A program made the translations under genes and the position numbers. A stretch of 64,000 nt of DNA from Bacteroidales bacterium (GTDB taxonomy: Bacteria; Bacteroidota; Bacteroidia; Bacteroidales; Lentimicrobiaceae), in NCBI GenBank assembly GCA_016709025.1, contig JADJEQ010000006.1, positions 223,331 through 287,330 on the forward strand, given 5' to 3'. Shown piece after piece: positions 53,298-61,917 of this stretch (its first letter is position 1; each line of letters opens with the position of its first letter). The notes beneath the pieces were generated by a model. The model saw nothing but the letters and a program-made list of their open reading frames with translations. It searched no databases and had not been told where the DNA came from.

Positions 53298-54233
53298 ATG
53301 TTTCAGCAGGTTTCACCATTTGAAAGGATACGGGTCTTTTTCAGTCGCCGGGAAGAATTGCCGGTATTGATTTTAATCAACATTGCTATCTGGATTTCAT
53401 CTGTTCTGATACGGAACTTTGCATTCCTTTTTGCCAGTCCGGAATCAGCTACTACAGGCACATACAAAGACAATGTTACTGAATGGATAATGAGCTCATT
53501 TGCCGTACCTGCCAATACCAATGTTCTTTTAGAGAAGCCCTGGACACTATTGACCTATATGTTTCTGCATACGGATTTCATGCATATTCTTTTCAATATG
53601 CTTTGGTTGTGGTGGTTCGGAATTATCTTTATTCAATATCTATCGCAAAAACAGTTATTGGCTACCTATCTTTTCGGTGGGCTGGCAGGAGCTATTTTTT
53701 ATATTGCAGCGTTTAATTTTTTTCCGGTATTCAGTTTGGTGCGTGAATCGGCTTTAGCCCTGGGTGCTTCGGCTTCAGTTCTTGCTGTAGTTGTTGCTAT
53801 TGCTTTTTATGTTCCCGATTATAGCGTGAATCTGCTGTTTCTTGGTCAGATCAAAATTAAGTATATTGCACTATTCACTGTAATTACGGACTTATTGATG
53901 CTGAGTTCAGGTAATGCCGGCGGTCACCTGGCACACCTTGGAGGAGCTCTCTGGGGCTTCGCTTATATAAAGATGATTCCTGGCTTTGACCCTGCAAAAC
54001 TTCTGAATGTGTTTTACCGTATGGATTTCTCAATAAATAAACGCAGGAAAAGACAGCATTTCAAAGTTCACAAAGGAGGGAAACCGGTTACAGACGAAGA
54101 GTTTAACCGGCAAAAGGTCCTCAGACAGCAAAAAATTGATTCAATTCTCGAGAAAATTTCAAGGTCGGGATATGATAGCCTTACGAAAGAAGAAAAGGAA
54201 TTGCTATTTTCGAGCAGTCAGAATAAATCGTAG
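53298..54233 (+). CDS. Rhomboid family intramembrane serine protease (second)
   Basis: A 311-residue protein with six membrane helices, then a cytoplasmic basic tail (from residue about 240, NKRRKRQHFKVHKGG). Ser158 in LGASASV and His213 in HLAHLGG give the catalytic pair; the motif is GASA rather than GASG. The tail ends EEKELLFSSSQNKS, matching the C-terminal DUF often found in Bacteroidota rhomboids. It is followed after nine bases by the nuclease-fold genes, so an operon is likely. Confidence 0.92.
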   Translation: MFQQVSPFERIRVFFSRREELPVLILINIAIWISSVLIRNFAFLFASPESATTGTYKDNVTEWIMSSFAVPANTNVLLEKPWTLLTYMFLHTDFMHILFNMLWLWWFGIIFIQYLSQKQLLATYLFGGLAGAIFYIAAFNFFPVFSLVRESALALGASASVLAVVVAIAFYVPDYSVNLLFLGQIKIKYIALFTVITDLLMLSSGNAGGHLAHLGGALWGFAYIKMIPGFDPAKLLNVFYRMDFSINKRRKRQHFKVHKGGKPVTDEEFNRQKVLRQQKIDSILEKISRSGYDSLTKEEKELLFSSSQNKS

Positions 54234-54242
54234 ATAAAGTAT

Positions 54243-55394
54243 ATGTCAACAAGGGAAAACAAGAAAAAGAGAAAAAGCTCTCTCCTTTCCGGGATGTTCC
54301 TTGCTGCCAATCTGGTGGTATTAATTTTCCTTGTGCTTGGTTACCTTGCTGCCTATATTCCACCAGACAAGTACTGGATTTTTGCATTTGCAGGTCTGGC
54401 ATTTCCATATATGGTTTTGGTAAATATTGTTTTTTTAACAGTCTGGCTTTTAAGCAGGAATAAGTATGTTTTATTTTCTTTGGCTGCATTGTTATTGAGT
54501 TGGAGCAGGATTTCAGGTTTCTTTCAGTTTAGAGGAAACGATGCTGCATACATTAAGGAAAGCAGCATAAAAGTAGTATCATACAATGTCAGAATATTTG
54601 ACCGGTATCAATGGGAGTCGGATAAAACCAGCCAGAATGCAGAAGACCTTCTTGCATTGACAAAGAAATTGAGTCCGGATATCCTGTGCCTGCAGGAGTA
54701 CCATGCTGGCCGAAAGGGTAAAGTGAAAATGGAAGATTCTGTTTTTAAATATACCGGACTCAGATACAGACACATAGAGTATGTTAAATTAAAAGGGCAA
54801 GTTAAGCCGTATGGTATCGCAACTTTTAGCAGATGGCCTGTTGTTTCTTCTCAAACTATTAATTTTAAAGGGAATACAGTAAATTTCTGTCTTATAAATG
54901 ACATTGTCTGCAGGGGTGATACAATGCGGGTTTTTAACATTCATCTGGAATCTATCCAGCTCAGCAATGAAGATTACCTTTATGTATCAGATATTGCAAA
55001 TCAGGCAGAGGACAAGGCGCTATTTACAAAAAATTCGCGCAAAATATTCTTTAAGTTCAGAAAAGCCTTCATTTCCAGGGCTTCCCAGTCCAGAGAGGTA
55101 GCCGAACGGATTCAAAATTCACCTTATCCTGTGATTGTATGCGGTGATTTCAATGATACGCCTTCTTCCTATTCATACCATCAGATTGCACAAAGCCTTG
55201 ACGACTCTTTTAAAGAATCAGGCAGCGGATTTGGTCAGACCTATGCAGGCATCTTTCCATCTTTCAGGATTGATTATATTTTGCATGGACAGGAATTTAG
55301 CTCCACCGGGTTTCAACGAACCCGCGAACCATACTCCGACCACTATCCGGTTTCCGCAGTATTGAATCTTCGCGAAAAAGAAATTCCGGAATGA
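54243..55394 (+). CDS. Membrane-anchored endonuclease/exonuclease/phosphatase-fold protein (first)
   Basis: A 383-residue protein: two or three N-terminal membrane segments (about 15-95), then an EEP domain. SYNVRIFDR, CLQEYHAG (metal-binding Glu), GDFNDTPSSYSY and SDHYPVSAV (catalytic His) are all present. The domain probably faces the periplasm. Family members cleave phosphodiesters of DNA, lipids or nucleotides; the substrate is unknown. Its stop overlaps the next start by four bases (ATGA). Confidence 0.9.
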   Translation: MSTRENKKKRKSSLLSGMFLAANLVVLIFLVLGYLAAYIPPDKYWIFAFAGLAFPYMVLVNIVFLTVWLLSRNKYVLFSLAALLLSWSRISGFFQFRGNDAAYIKESSIKVVSYNVRIFDRYQWESDKTSQNAEDLLALTKKLSPDILCLQEYHAGRKGKVKMEDSVFKYTGLRYRHIEYVKLKGQVKPYGIATFSRWPVVSSQTINFKGNTVNFCLINDIVCRGDTMRVFNIHLESIQLSNEDYLYVSDIANQAEDKALFTKNSRKIFFKFRKAFISRASQSREVAERIQNSPYPVIVCGDFNDTPSSYSYHQIAQSLDDSFKESGSGFGQTYAGIFPSFRIDYILHGQEFSSTGFQRTREPYSDHYPVSAVLNLREKEIPE

Positions 55395-56497
55395 AAAGTT
55401 GGTTCAGATCATTCTGGGGTCTATTTCTGAAAGGTTCAGCAATATTGCTTATAATCTCTTTACTCCTTGGTTTAAGTTCGCCTTATATAAACCCCTACGA
55501 TTTCTGGCCTGTTGCCTTTTTCGGCCTGGCATTTCCGGTTGTCTGGATCTTAAGTCTGGGGCTTACCGTACTCATGATCAAACGAAAACTGTGGTTTTAT
55601 AGCATGCTGTTTTTTGTTTTGGTAGCTTCACCCATGATGTTTAACCATTTCTCCCTGCCTTTAAAAAGCAACGAAAGCAAGTCAGGGGAGTATAGAATTG
55701 TGACCTATAATGTGCATAATTTTTCAGGATCTCATTATGGGAAATCCAGATATTCAAGGCAAAACCTGGTTTTTGAATTTATCGATGAGATTAAACCATC
55801 CATAGTTTGTATGCAGGAATATGCGGTAAAGTCAAAAAAAAACGGCCATTATCAGGAGTTGCCTCTTAAAAAGCTTAATATCAATTATAAAGTATATTCT
55901 GACGATGTTCCAGATATTAATGGGACAATCTATAGTCTGATGATAGGCAGCCAATTTCCTGTAATGCAGAATGGATTGATATATACGCCAGAAAAAGAGG
56001 TATTTGGAATGTTTGCAGATATTCAGTTCCCTGAAGGAATGGTCAGGGTTTACAATATTCATCTTGAATCAGTTAAACTTATTGGTGAGAAGAAACTATT
56101 ACGCCCGCATAGAAATCTGGGGGTTTTTAAAGACTTTCTGTCCAATTTAAAGGGAATGTACAGAAAACTCAAACATGCATTTTCCGGCAGGGCATACCAG
56201 GCATATTCAGTTGCCGCGAGCATCAGACAAAGCCCTTACCCTGTAATCGTTGCCGGTGATTTCAATGATACCCCGGCATCTTACTCATACAGAATGATAA
56301 AAAACGGGCTTAAAGATGCCGCAATTTTCAAAGGGTTTGGATTTCACAGGACTTATGCCGAGAGCCTCTACCCTATCAGGATTGATCAGGTTTTGATAGA
56401 CCATAAATTAACATCCGGAAGCTATTCCAGAAGGAAAATCTATTTATCTGATCATTATCCTGTTGTTGCAGGTTTTAGTTTTAAGCCATCACGGTGA
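55391..56497 (+). CDS. Membrane-anchored endonuclease/exonuclease/phosphatase-fold protein (second)
   Basis: A 368-residue homologue of the preceding gene with the same layout: membrane segments at about 13-35, 40-60 and 70-85, then YNVHNFSG, CMQEYAV, GDFNDTPASYSY and SDHYPVVAGF. All main catalytic residues are intact. The four-base overlap shows translational coupling, and the pair looks like an old tandem duplication. Function unknown. Confidence 0.9.
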   Translation: MKSWFRSFWGLFLKGSAILLIISLLLGLSSPYINPYDFWPVAFFGLAFPVVWILSLGLTVLMIKRKLWFYSMLFFVLVASPMMFNHFSLPLKSNESKSGEYRIVTYNVHNFSGSHYGKSRYSRQNLVFEFIDEIKPSIVCMQEYAVKSKKNGHYQELPLKKLNINYKVYSDDVPDINGTIYSLMIGSQFPVMQNGLIYTPEKEVFGMFADIQFPEGMVRVYNIHLESVKLIGEKKLLRPHRNLGVFKDFLSNLKGMYRKLKHAFSGRAYQAYSVAASIRQSPYPVIVAGDFNDTPASYSYRMIKNGLKDAAIFKGFGFHRTYAESLYPIRIDQVLIDHKLTSGSYSRRKIYLSDHYPVVAGFSFKPSR

Positions 56498-56545
56498 CTG
56501 ACCTAACCTGATTTAAGCTATTTTTACCATGAAAAAACTCATCAG

Positions 56546-58573
56546 ATGAATTTCAGGCTGACTTCTGAATTTGAACCAACAGGTGATCAACCCCAGGCAA
56601 TCAAGCAATTGGTCGAAGGACTCAGGCGCGGAGATCCTTCGCAGGTGTTGCTGGGGGTTACCGGTTCCGGTAAAACCTTCACCATAGCCAATGTTATTGC
56701 AGAGGTTAACAGACCAACTCTTATACTTAGCCATAACAAGACCCTGGCTGCACAACTTTACGGGGAATTCAAACAGTTTTTTCCGGACAACGCAGTAGAA
56801 TATTTCGTCTCCTATTACGATTATTATCAGCCGGAAGCTTTTATTCCTTCCACGAACACCTATATTGAAAAAGATCTCTCGATTAACGAAGAGATTGAGA
56901 AACTAAGGCTTAGTGCCACTTCGTCGTTGCTTTCGGGAAGACGCGATGTAATTGTGGTTTCCTCTGTTTCCTGTATTTATGGAATAGGAAACCCGGATGA
57001 CTTTGTAAACAATGTTATCCGGTTAAAAACCAGCGATGTAATTCCCAGAAATAAACTCTTATGGACTTTTGTTGAAGGGTTGTATAGTCGCACGGAAGCT
57101 GATTTTACCAGGGGAAATTTCAGGGTTAAGGGCGATACGGTTGATATTTTTCCTGCCTATGCCGATTATGCTGTCCGTATAATTTTCTGGGACGATAATA
57201 TTGAGTCTATTGAATCTTTTAATCCTGCCGATGGATTAACGATAGAGAAGCTTGATCAGATTAACATCTATCCTGCCAATATCTTTGTTACCTCCAGGGA
57301 AAAGATGAAGGATTCCATTCAGGAGATTCAGTCAGACCTGATTAAGCAGGTTGATTATTTTAATGAAATCGGGAAGCCGCTCGAAGCCAGGAGGCTTGAA
57401 GACAGGGTAACCTACGATATGGAAATGATGCGTGAACTGGGCTATTGTTCAGGCATCGAAAATTATTCAAGGTATTTTGATGGAAGAGCCACCGGGACAA
57501 GGCCATTCTGCCTGCTCGACTATTTTCCCGATGATTTCATTATGGTGATCGACGAAAGCCATGTTACCGTATCGCAGATCAGGGCTATGTATGGTGGAGA
57601 CCGGTCGCGGAAAACCAACCTGGTTGATTATGGTTTCAGGCTTCCTTCGGCCATGGACAACCGGCCGTTAAAGTTTGATGAGTTTGAAAGCCTGACCGGG
57701 CAAACAATTTATGTAAGTGCCACACCTGCCGATTATGAGCTTCAGAAATCGGAAGGAGTTGTTATTGAACAGCTTATCAGGCCCACCGGGCTGATTGACC
57801 CTCCTGTTGAAGTCCGGCCGGGCTTAACCCAGGTTGATGACCTGCTGGATGAGATTGACAGGACCATTAAAGCCGGAGGCCGCACACTGGTTACAACCCT
57901 TACCAAGCGTATGGCCGAGGAATTGACAAAATACCTTACCAGGCTTGATATTAACTGCAGGTACATCCATTCTGATGTTGACACCATTGAACGGGTTGAA
58001 ATTCTCCGTGACCTCAGATTGGGCGTTTTTGATGTTCTTGTTGGAGTAAACCTGCTTCGCGAGGGTCTTGATTTACCGGAAGTTTCACTGGTGGCCATTC
58101 TTGATGCCGATAAAGAGGGTTTCCTACGTTCGGAGCGCTCGCTAACGCAGACAGCAGGCCGCGCGGCCAGAAACATCAATAGTAAAGTCATACTTTACGC
58201 CGATAAGATTACCGAATCGATGCGTAAAGCAATGGAAGAAACAGCCCGCCGAAGAATTAAACAGATTGCCTATAACGTTGAAAACAACATTACTCCCCGG
58301 CAAATCGTAAGATCCATGTCATCAATAATCGGACAGACAGCAGTTGCAGATTCTTCCAATCGTCCGGGAAAAGCATACATTGAAAATGATCAGGTTAGTC
58401 TTGCCGCTGATCCGGTAGTGAAATACATGAATTTAAGTCAACTGGAAAAGGCCATAGGCCAGACGAAAAAATCGATGGAAAAAGCAGCAAAAGAGCTAGA
58501 TTTTATTGAAGCTGCCCGACTAAGGGATGAAATGTTTGCGCTGCAGGAAATGTTGAAAGAAAAGTCAAAATAG
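56546..58573 (+). CDS. uvrB: Excinuclease ABC subunit B
   Basis: A 675-residue nucleotide excision repair helicase-like protein. Walker A GVTGSGKTFTIAN near residue 38, beta-hairpin with YYDYYQPEAF, DESHVT, the helicase motifs GVNLLREGLDLPEVSLVAILDADKEGFLRS and QTAGRAARN, and the C-terminal UVR domain (LDFIEAARLRDEM) for UvrC contact. Normal length, start at MNFRLTSEFEPTGDQ. It follows the phosphatase-fold genes by 48 bases. Confidence 0.97.
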   Translation: MNFRLTSEFEPTGDQPQAIKQLVEGLRRGDPSQVLLGVTGSGKTFTIANVIAEVNRPTLILSHNKTLAAQLYGEFKQFFPDNAVEYFVSYYDYYQPEAFIPSTNTYIEKDLSINEEIEKLRLSATSSLLSGRRDVIVVSSVSCIYGIGNPDDFVNNVIRLKTSDVIPRNKLLWTFVEGLYSRTEADFTRGNFRVKGDTVDIFPAYADYAVRIIFWDDNIESIESFNPADGLTIEKLDQINIYPANIFVTSREKMKDSIQEIQSDLIKQVDYFNEIGKPLEARRLEDRVTYDMEMMRELGYCSGIENYSRYFDGRATGTRPFCLLDYFPDDFIMVIDESHVTVSQIRAMYGGDRSRKTNLVDYGFRLPSAMDNRPLKFDEFESLTGQTIYVSATPADYELQKSEGVVIEQLIRPTGLIDPPVEVRPGLTQVDDLLDEIDRTIKAGGRTLVTTLTKRMAEELTKYLTRLDINCRYIHSDVDTIERVEILRDLRLGVFDVLVGVNLLREGLDLPEVSLVAILDADKEGFLRSERSLTQTAGRAARNINSKVILYADKITESMRKAMEETARRRIKQIAYNVENNITPRQIVRSMSSIIGQTAVADSSNRPGKAYIENDQVSLAADPVVKYMNLSQLEKAIGQTKKSMEKAAKELDFIEAARLRDEMFALQEMLKEKSK

Positions 58574-58577
58574 AATC

Positions 58578-58656
58578 AGCGACCGTTTAGACATTGTTAA
58601 ATATACCCGCGCTAAATGATGGGCCAATTCAAAATGGAATTAGAAATTTGATCGCT
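58578..58656. repeat. Short copy of the MITE-like family
   Basis: About 79 bases starting five bases after the uvrB stop codon. The right end GGGCCAATTCAAAATGGAATTAG (then AAATTTGATCGCT) is nearly identical to the right end of the copy at 63280-63467. The centre is missing. It precedes the hydrolase gene just as the 63280 copy precedes the decayed hydrolase copy. Confidence 0.65.
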
Positions 58657-58720
58657 CTCTTACTTTTTTTATTACTCATCTTTAGTCAGGATCTCATTTA
58701 ATAAATTAATATCTGTTCTG

Positions 58721-59761
58721 ATGATCAAAAAGCAGAAAAGAATTATCCTATACTTTTTACTCCTCTTCTTTGCTTTTCTGCTTATGTTGGTTCTAATACC
58801 AAGAACTTATGATACTCCGGTTTTCAAAGCCAGACCTGGTACCAGATTCTTGCAGTTGCCAACAGGATCTGAAATTGGTTATTTTCTGATTCCTGCTAAA
58901 GGTGATAAAAAACCATTTCCTGTCATTTTTCTCCAGGGCGGACCGGGAGGTCCTATCTATGACCGGAACATTGAGCTGCTTTCATCTCTGGCAAACATTG
59001 GATATGATGTTTACCTTTATGACCAGGTTGGGTGTGGTTCTTCGTGCAGATTGGAGCATATTCAAGAATACACGGTTGAACGCCACAGGCGCGTTCTGGA
59101 AGAGATCATAAAAATAACCGGTGCCGAAAAAGTTATCCTGATCGGACAATCGTGGGGTGCCATGCTGGCAACTGCATTTATTGCAGAACATCCTGATAGA
59201 GTTGAAAAGGTTATTTTTACAGGTCCTGGGCCAATTTTACCATGGAATACCAAACTGGAAACCATTCAACCTCCGGATAGTCTCTCATTAAAACAACCCG
59301 TCTTCACCAACCGGCAAGGCAGGAAGAAAATATATAACCTAAGGGCTAAATTTGTGGAAGCCATGGCTAAAGCATTTAATTGGAAACTGGCCACCGACCG
59401 TGAAATGGATGCTTTTTCAACCTTATTGAACCATGAAATGGGCAAATCAACCCTGTGCAACCCGAATGATCCGGCGGTAATCCATATGATTGAAAGCGGA
59501 TCCGGCTATTATTCAATGGTTAAGACTGTACAAAGTTTTGAAATATCTGCTGATATCCGTTCAAAATTGCAAGGATGTCCTGTTCCTGCTCTGATTATGC
59601 GCGGGCAGTGTGATGGCATCAAGTGGGGGTATGTAAGTGAATACCTTCAGCTTTTTATCAATTCTAAACTGGTAATTATTCCGGATGCCGGTCATTCAAT
59701 CGGAAGTGAACAACCTGAATTATACCAACGAAACATAGAAAAATTCCTCACAAAAGAATAG
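58721..59761 (+). CDS. Alpha/beta hydrolase, proline-iminopeptidase-like
   Basis: A 346-residue alpha/beta-hydrolase with one N-terminal membrane anchor (residues 8-27). LQGGPGG (71-77) forms the oxyanion hole of prolyl iminopeptidases, Ser144 in GQSWGAM is the nucleophile, an Asp in RGQCDG and the His in DAGHSIG complete the triad. It likely trims peptides or esters at the periplasmic face; substrate unproven. A second, decayed copy is at 63530-63873. It has no obvious cotranscribed neighbour. Confidence 0.9.
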   Translation: MIKKQKRIILYFLLLFFAFLLMLVLIPRTYDTPVFKARPGTRFLQLPTGSEIGYFLIPAKGDKKPFPVIFLQGGPGGPIYDRNIELLSSLANIGYDVYLYDQVGCGSSCRLEHIQEYTVERHRRVLEEIIKITGAEKVILIGQSWGAMLATAFIAEHPDRVEKVIFTGPGPILPWNTKLETIQPPDSLSLKQPVFTNRQGRKKIYNLRAKFVEAMAKAFNWKLATDREMDAFSTLLNHEMGKSTLCNPNDPAVIHMIESGSGYYSMVKTVQSFEISADIRSKLQGCPVPALIMRGQCDGIKWGYVSEYLQLFINSKLVIIPDAGHSIGSEQPELYQRNIEKFLTKE

Positions 59762-59979
59762 TGAACGTTAATTTTAAGCATATCTATAGTGCAGGTTATA
59801 TGAAAATTACAGACATTTTATCTGTTGATTCAGCCTTCTGCTGGTTATAGCGGATCATACTTATTAGACCACATCTATTTCAGGTGATTGTATTTTGCTT
59901 TTATACGAAGCTCAACCCAAAAAAGATTAAAAAAATTTCCTGGTATTTAAAGTCATTGACGGATTACTTTCCCCCCATT

Positions 59980-60010
59980 TTTGTATTAACCTTAAAGCCG
60001 GATATTTTTC
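59980..60010 (+). promoter_or_regulatory. Promoter of the receiver/sugar-transferase pair
   Basis: TTTG at 59980-59983, exactly 19 bases, then TATTTTTC at 60003-60010, one mismatch from TAnnTTTG. The response regulator ATG is at 60099. Nothing else is recognised in the 337-base spacer 59762-60098 except weak similarity of 59800-59830 to 63910-63945. Confidence 0.55.
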
Positions 60011-60098
60011 TTTAAGATTCAGAGTGATGTATTAATGTCCGGTAGGTAATTGTCGAAACTAAAATACCTGTAAAAAAACTAATGCATAACTTAAAGAG

Positions 60099-60467
60099 AT
60101 GAAAAAGATAATTCTGGCAATTGATGATGAAGCCGTAATCAGAAAGCTTCTGGAAAATTTTCTGGGTAAAAAATATGAAGTTACTACCAAAGCCAATGGG
60201 ATTGAAGCCATGTCATATATTCAGAGCGGTAATATTCCTGATCTTATCATCTGTGATATTCTAATGCCTGAAATGAATGGTTACGATTTTGTCAAGCAAA
60301 TCCGTTCAAGCGGTCTGTTTAACAAGATTCCGTTGTTGATGCTATCCGGTGAAGAAGATAGTAAAACAAGAATAAACTTCTATAAGCTAAGGGTAAGAAA
60401 CTTCATTACCAAACCATTCAATCCGGAGGAACTTGAAGTTCTGGTTGATTTAATTCTTTCTGAATAG
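60099..60467 (+). CDS. Single-domain response regulator
   Basis: A 122-residue receiver with all canonical residues: Asp9/Asp10 (AIDDEA), phosphoacceptor Asp53 (ICDILMPEMNG), Ser83 and Lys105 (ITKPFNPEE). There is no output domain, so it must act by protein contact. It ends 20 bases before the sugar transferase gene, whose own N-terminal receiver-like domain has lost the phosphoacceptor. The pair probably forms one regulatory unit. Confidence 0.93.
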   Translation: MKKIILAIDDEAVIRKLLENFLGKKYEVTTKANGIEAMSYIQSGNIPDLIICDILMPEMNGYDFVKQIRSSGLFNKIPLLMLSGEEDSKTRINFYKLRVRNFITKPFNPEELEVLVDLILSE

Positions 60468-60487
60468 TGAATTAATAAATTGCAGCC

Positions 60488-61657
60488 ATGGAAGAACAAA
60501 TTTCCGAAAAACTCAAAATTGCCTACATCGGAGTAGATAACGATACCATTGGAATGCTCAAGGAATACCCTTCATTTGAGATTTCCGATTTTGGGAACAG
60601 TATCTTGTTTATTAACTGGTTAAATAATGAAAACCAGATCGATGGCATTCTCTGTGAAACCTATCTTCCCGGTACCAACGGAATTGATTTTCACCAGTAC
60701 CTCAAGCAGCACAATCTTGCAACGTTGGTACCATTTATCCTGGTCTCAAGGCATGAAGATGAAAAAATAAAGATTGGTGCCATTGCAAGCATGGTTGACG
60801 ACTTGTATACTACCCCATTAAATCCGGAACACATTGAAACCCGAATGAGGTTTCTGAAGGATCATAAAGAGTTGTTAAGTTCTGCCAGAATCGTTACTGA
60901 ACCTCTTCACGACTATGAGGTTCCATTGATTAAAAGAATATTTGACATCCTTGTAGCAGGCACAGCCCTCATATTTCTGGCTCCTTTTCTATTTATCGTC
61001 ATGTTCGCAATCTGGGCCGAATCGGGCTTTAAAGGGAAGGTTTACTATATTTCAAAAAGAGTTGGGACCGGATATAAAATATTTGATTTCTATAAATTAA
61101 GATCGATGAAGCTGAATGCTGATAAAATGCTGAAATCGATGTCGCACCTCAACCAGTATGAAGCTCAGAAAGTTGATGATGAATGTCCCGACTGTAAAAG
61201 TATGGGACACCCCTGCTCTACCCTTCTCGTTATTGAAGGAAAGGAAATATGTGAAAAACACAATATGCGAATGAGACAGGCAAAAATCAGCCAGTCATTC
61301 ATTAAAATTAAAGATGATCCCCGGGTTACAAAAGTCGGTGCTTTCATAAGAAATACCAGTATTGATGAATTACCCCAATTGATCAACGTACTGAAAGGCG
61401 ATATGTCGATTGTTGGTAACAGACCTTTGCCTTTATATGAAGCAGAATTGCTTACTTCAGACGAATGGGGTGAACGGTTCCTTGGCCCGGCAGGAATTAC
61501 CGGCCTTTGGCAGGTTGAACTCAGGGGAAAAAAGAGCGTTTCAATCGAAGAGCGCAAAATGCTGGATAATATCTATGCCAAGAATTATTCTTTCTGGGGA
61601 GATATGAAACTTATACTGAGAACAGTACCTGCATTGTTTCAGAGTGAGAATGTTTGA
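60488..61657 (+). CDS. Sugar-phosphate transferase with degenerate N-terminal receiver domain
   Basis: A 389-residue protein. Residues about 9-125 are a receiver fold aligned with the upstream regulator, but the phosphoacceptor is Glu57 (LCETYLPGTNG) and the Lys is Thr109 (YTTPLNPE). Residues about 147-385 are a polyprenyl-phosphate hexose-1-phosphate transferase: a membrane hairpin (151-177), KRVGTGYKIFDFYKLRSM, the catalytic Asp293-Glu294 in SIDELPQL, VGNRPLP, GITGLWQ. An insertion has Cys233/Cys236/Cys243/Cys255, possibly a zinc site. It should start surface polysaccharide on a lipid carrier. Control by the receiver is inferred. Confidence 0.9.
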   Translation: MEEQISEKLKIAYIGVDNDTIGMLKEYPSFEISDFGNSILFINWLNNENQIDGILCETYLPGTNGIDFHQYLKQHNLATLVPFILVSRHEDEKIKIGAIASMVDDLYTTPLNPEHIETRMRFLKDHKELLSSARIVTEPLHDYEVPLIKRIFDILVAGTALIFLAPFLFIVMFAIWAESGFKGKVYYISKRVGTGYKIFDFYKLRSMKLNADKMLKSMSHLNQYEAQKVDDECPDCKSMGHPCSTLLVIEGKEICEKHNMRMRQAKISQSFIKIKDDPRVTKVGAFIRNTSIDELPQLINVLKGDMSIVGNRPLPLYEAELLTSDEWGERFLGPAGITGLWQVELRGKKSVSIEERKMLDNIYAKNYSFWGDMKLILRTVPALFQSENV

Positions 61658-61676
61658 CAACAATAGGTTTTAAAAC

Positions 61677-61719
61677 AGAAAAGGCTGCTTTTCGGAATTA
61701 TATCCGGAGCAGCCTTTTT
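61677..61719 (+). terminator. Terminator of the sugar-transferase unit
   Basis: AAAAGGCTGC / GCAGCCTTTTT stem with an inner TTCGGA/TCCGGA hairpin, followed by T5C. The rest of the spacer up to 61917 has no recognised feature. Confidence 0.8.
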
Positions 61720-61917
61720 CAATTATTGGGTTTCATCCGTAAATTATTTTGTTTTATCGGGTCAACATATTAAGAAGTTGCGTTCGCGGATAAGAATAAT
61801 CTTTAAGTTGATAAATTGGGCAATTTTAATTCAAAACAAATGATAACCAGAATTTAAATACGATCAGAGCAGTTTCCGAAAAGCTTTACGAGTAGGAAAA
61901 ATAAAAAACAAGATACC

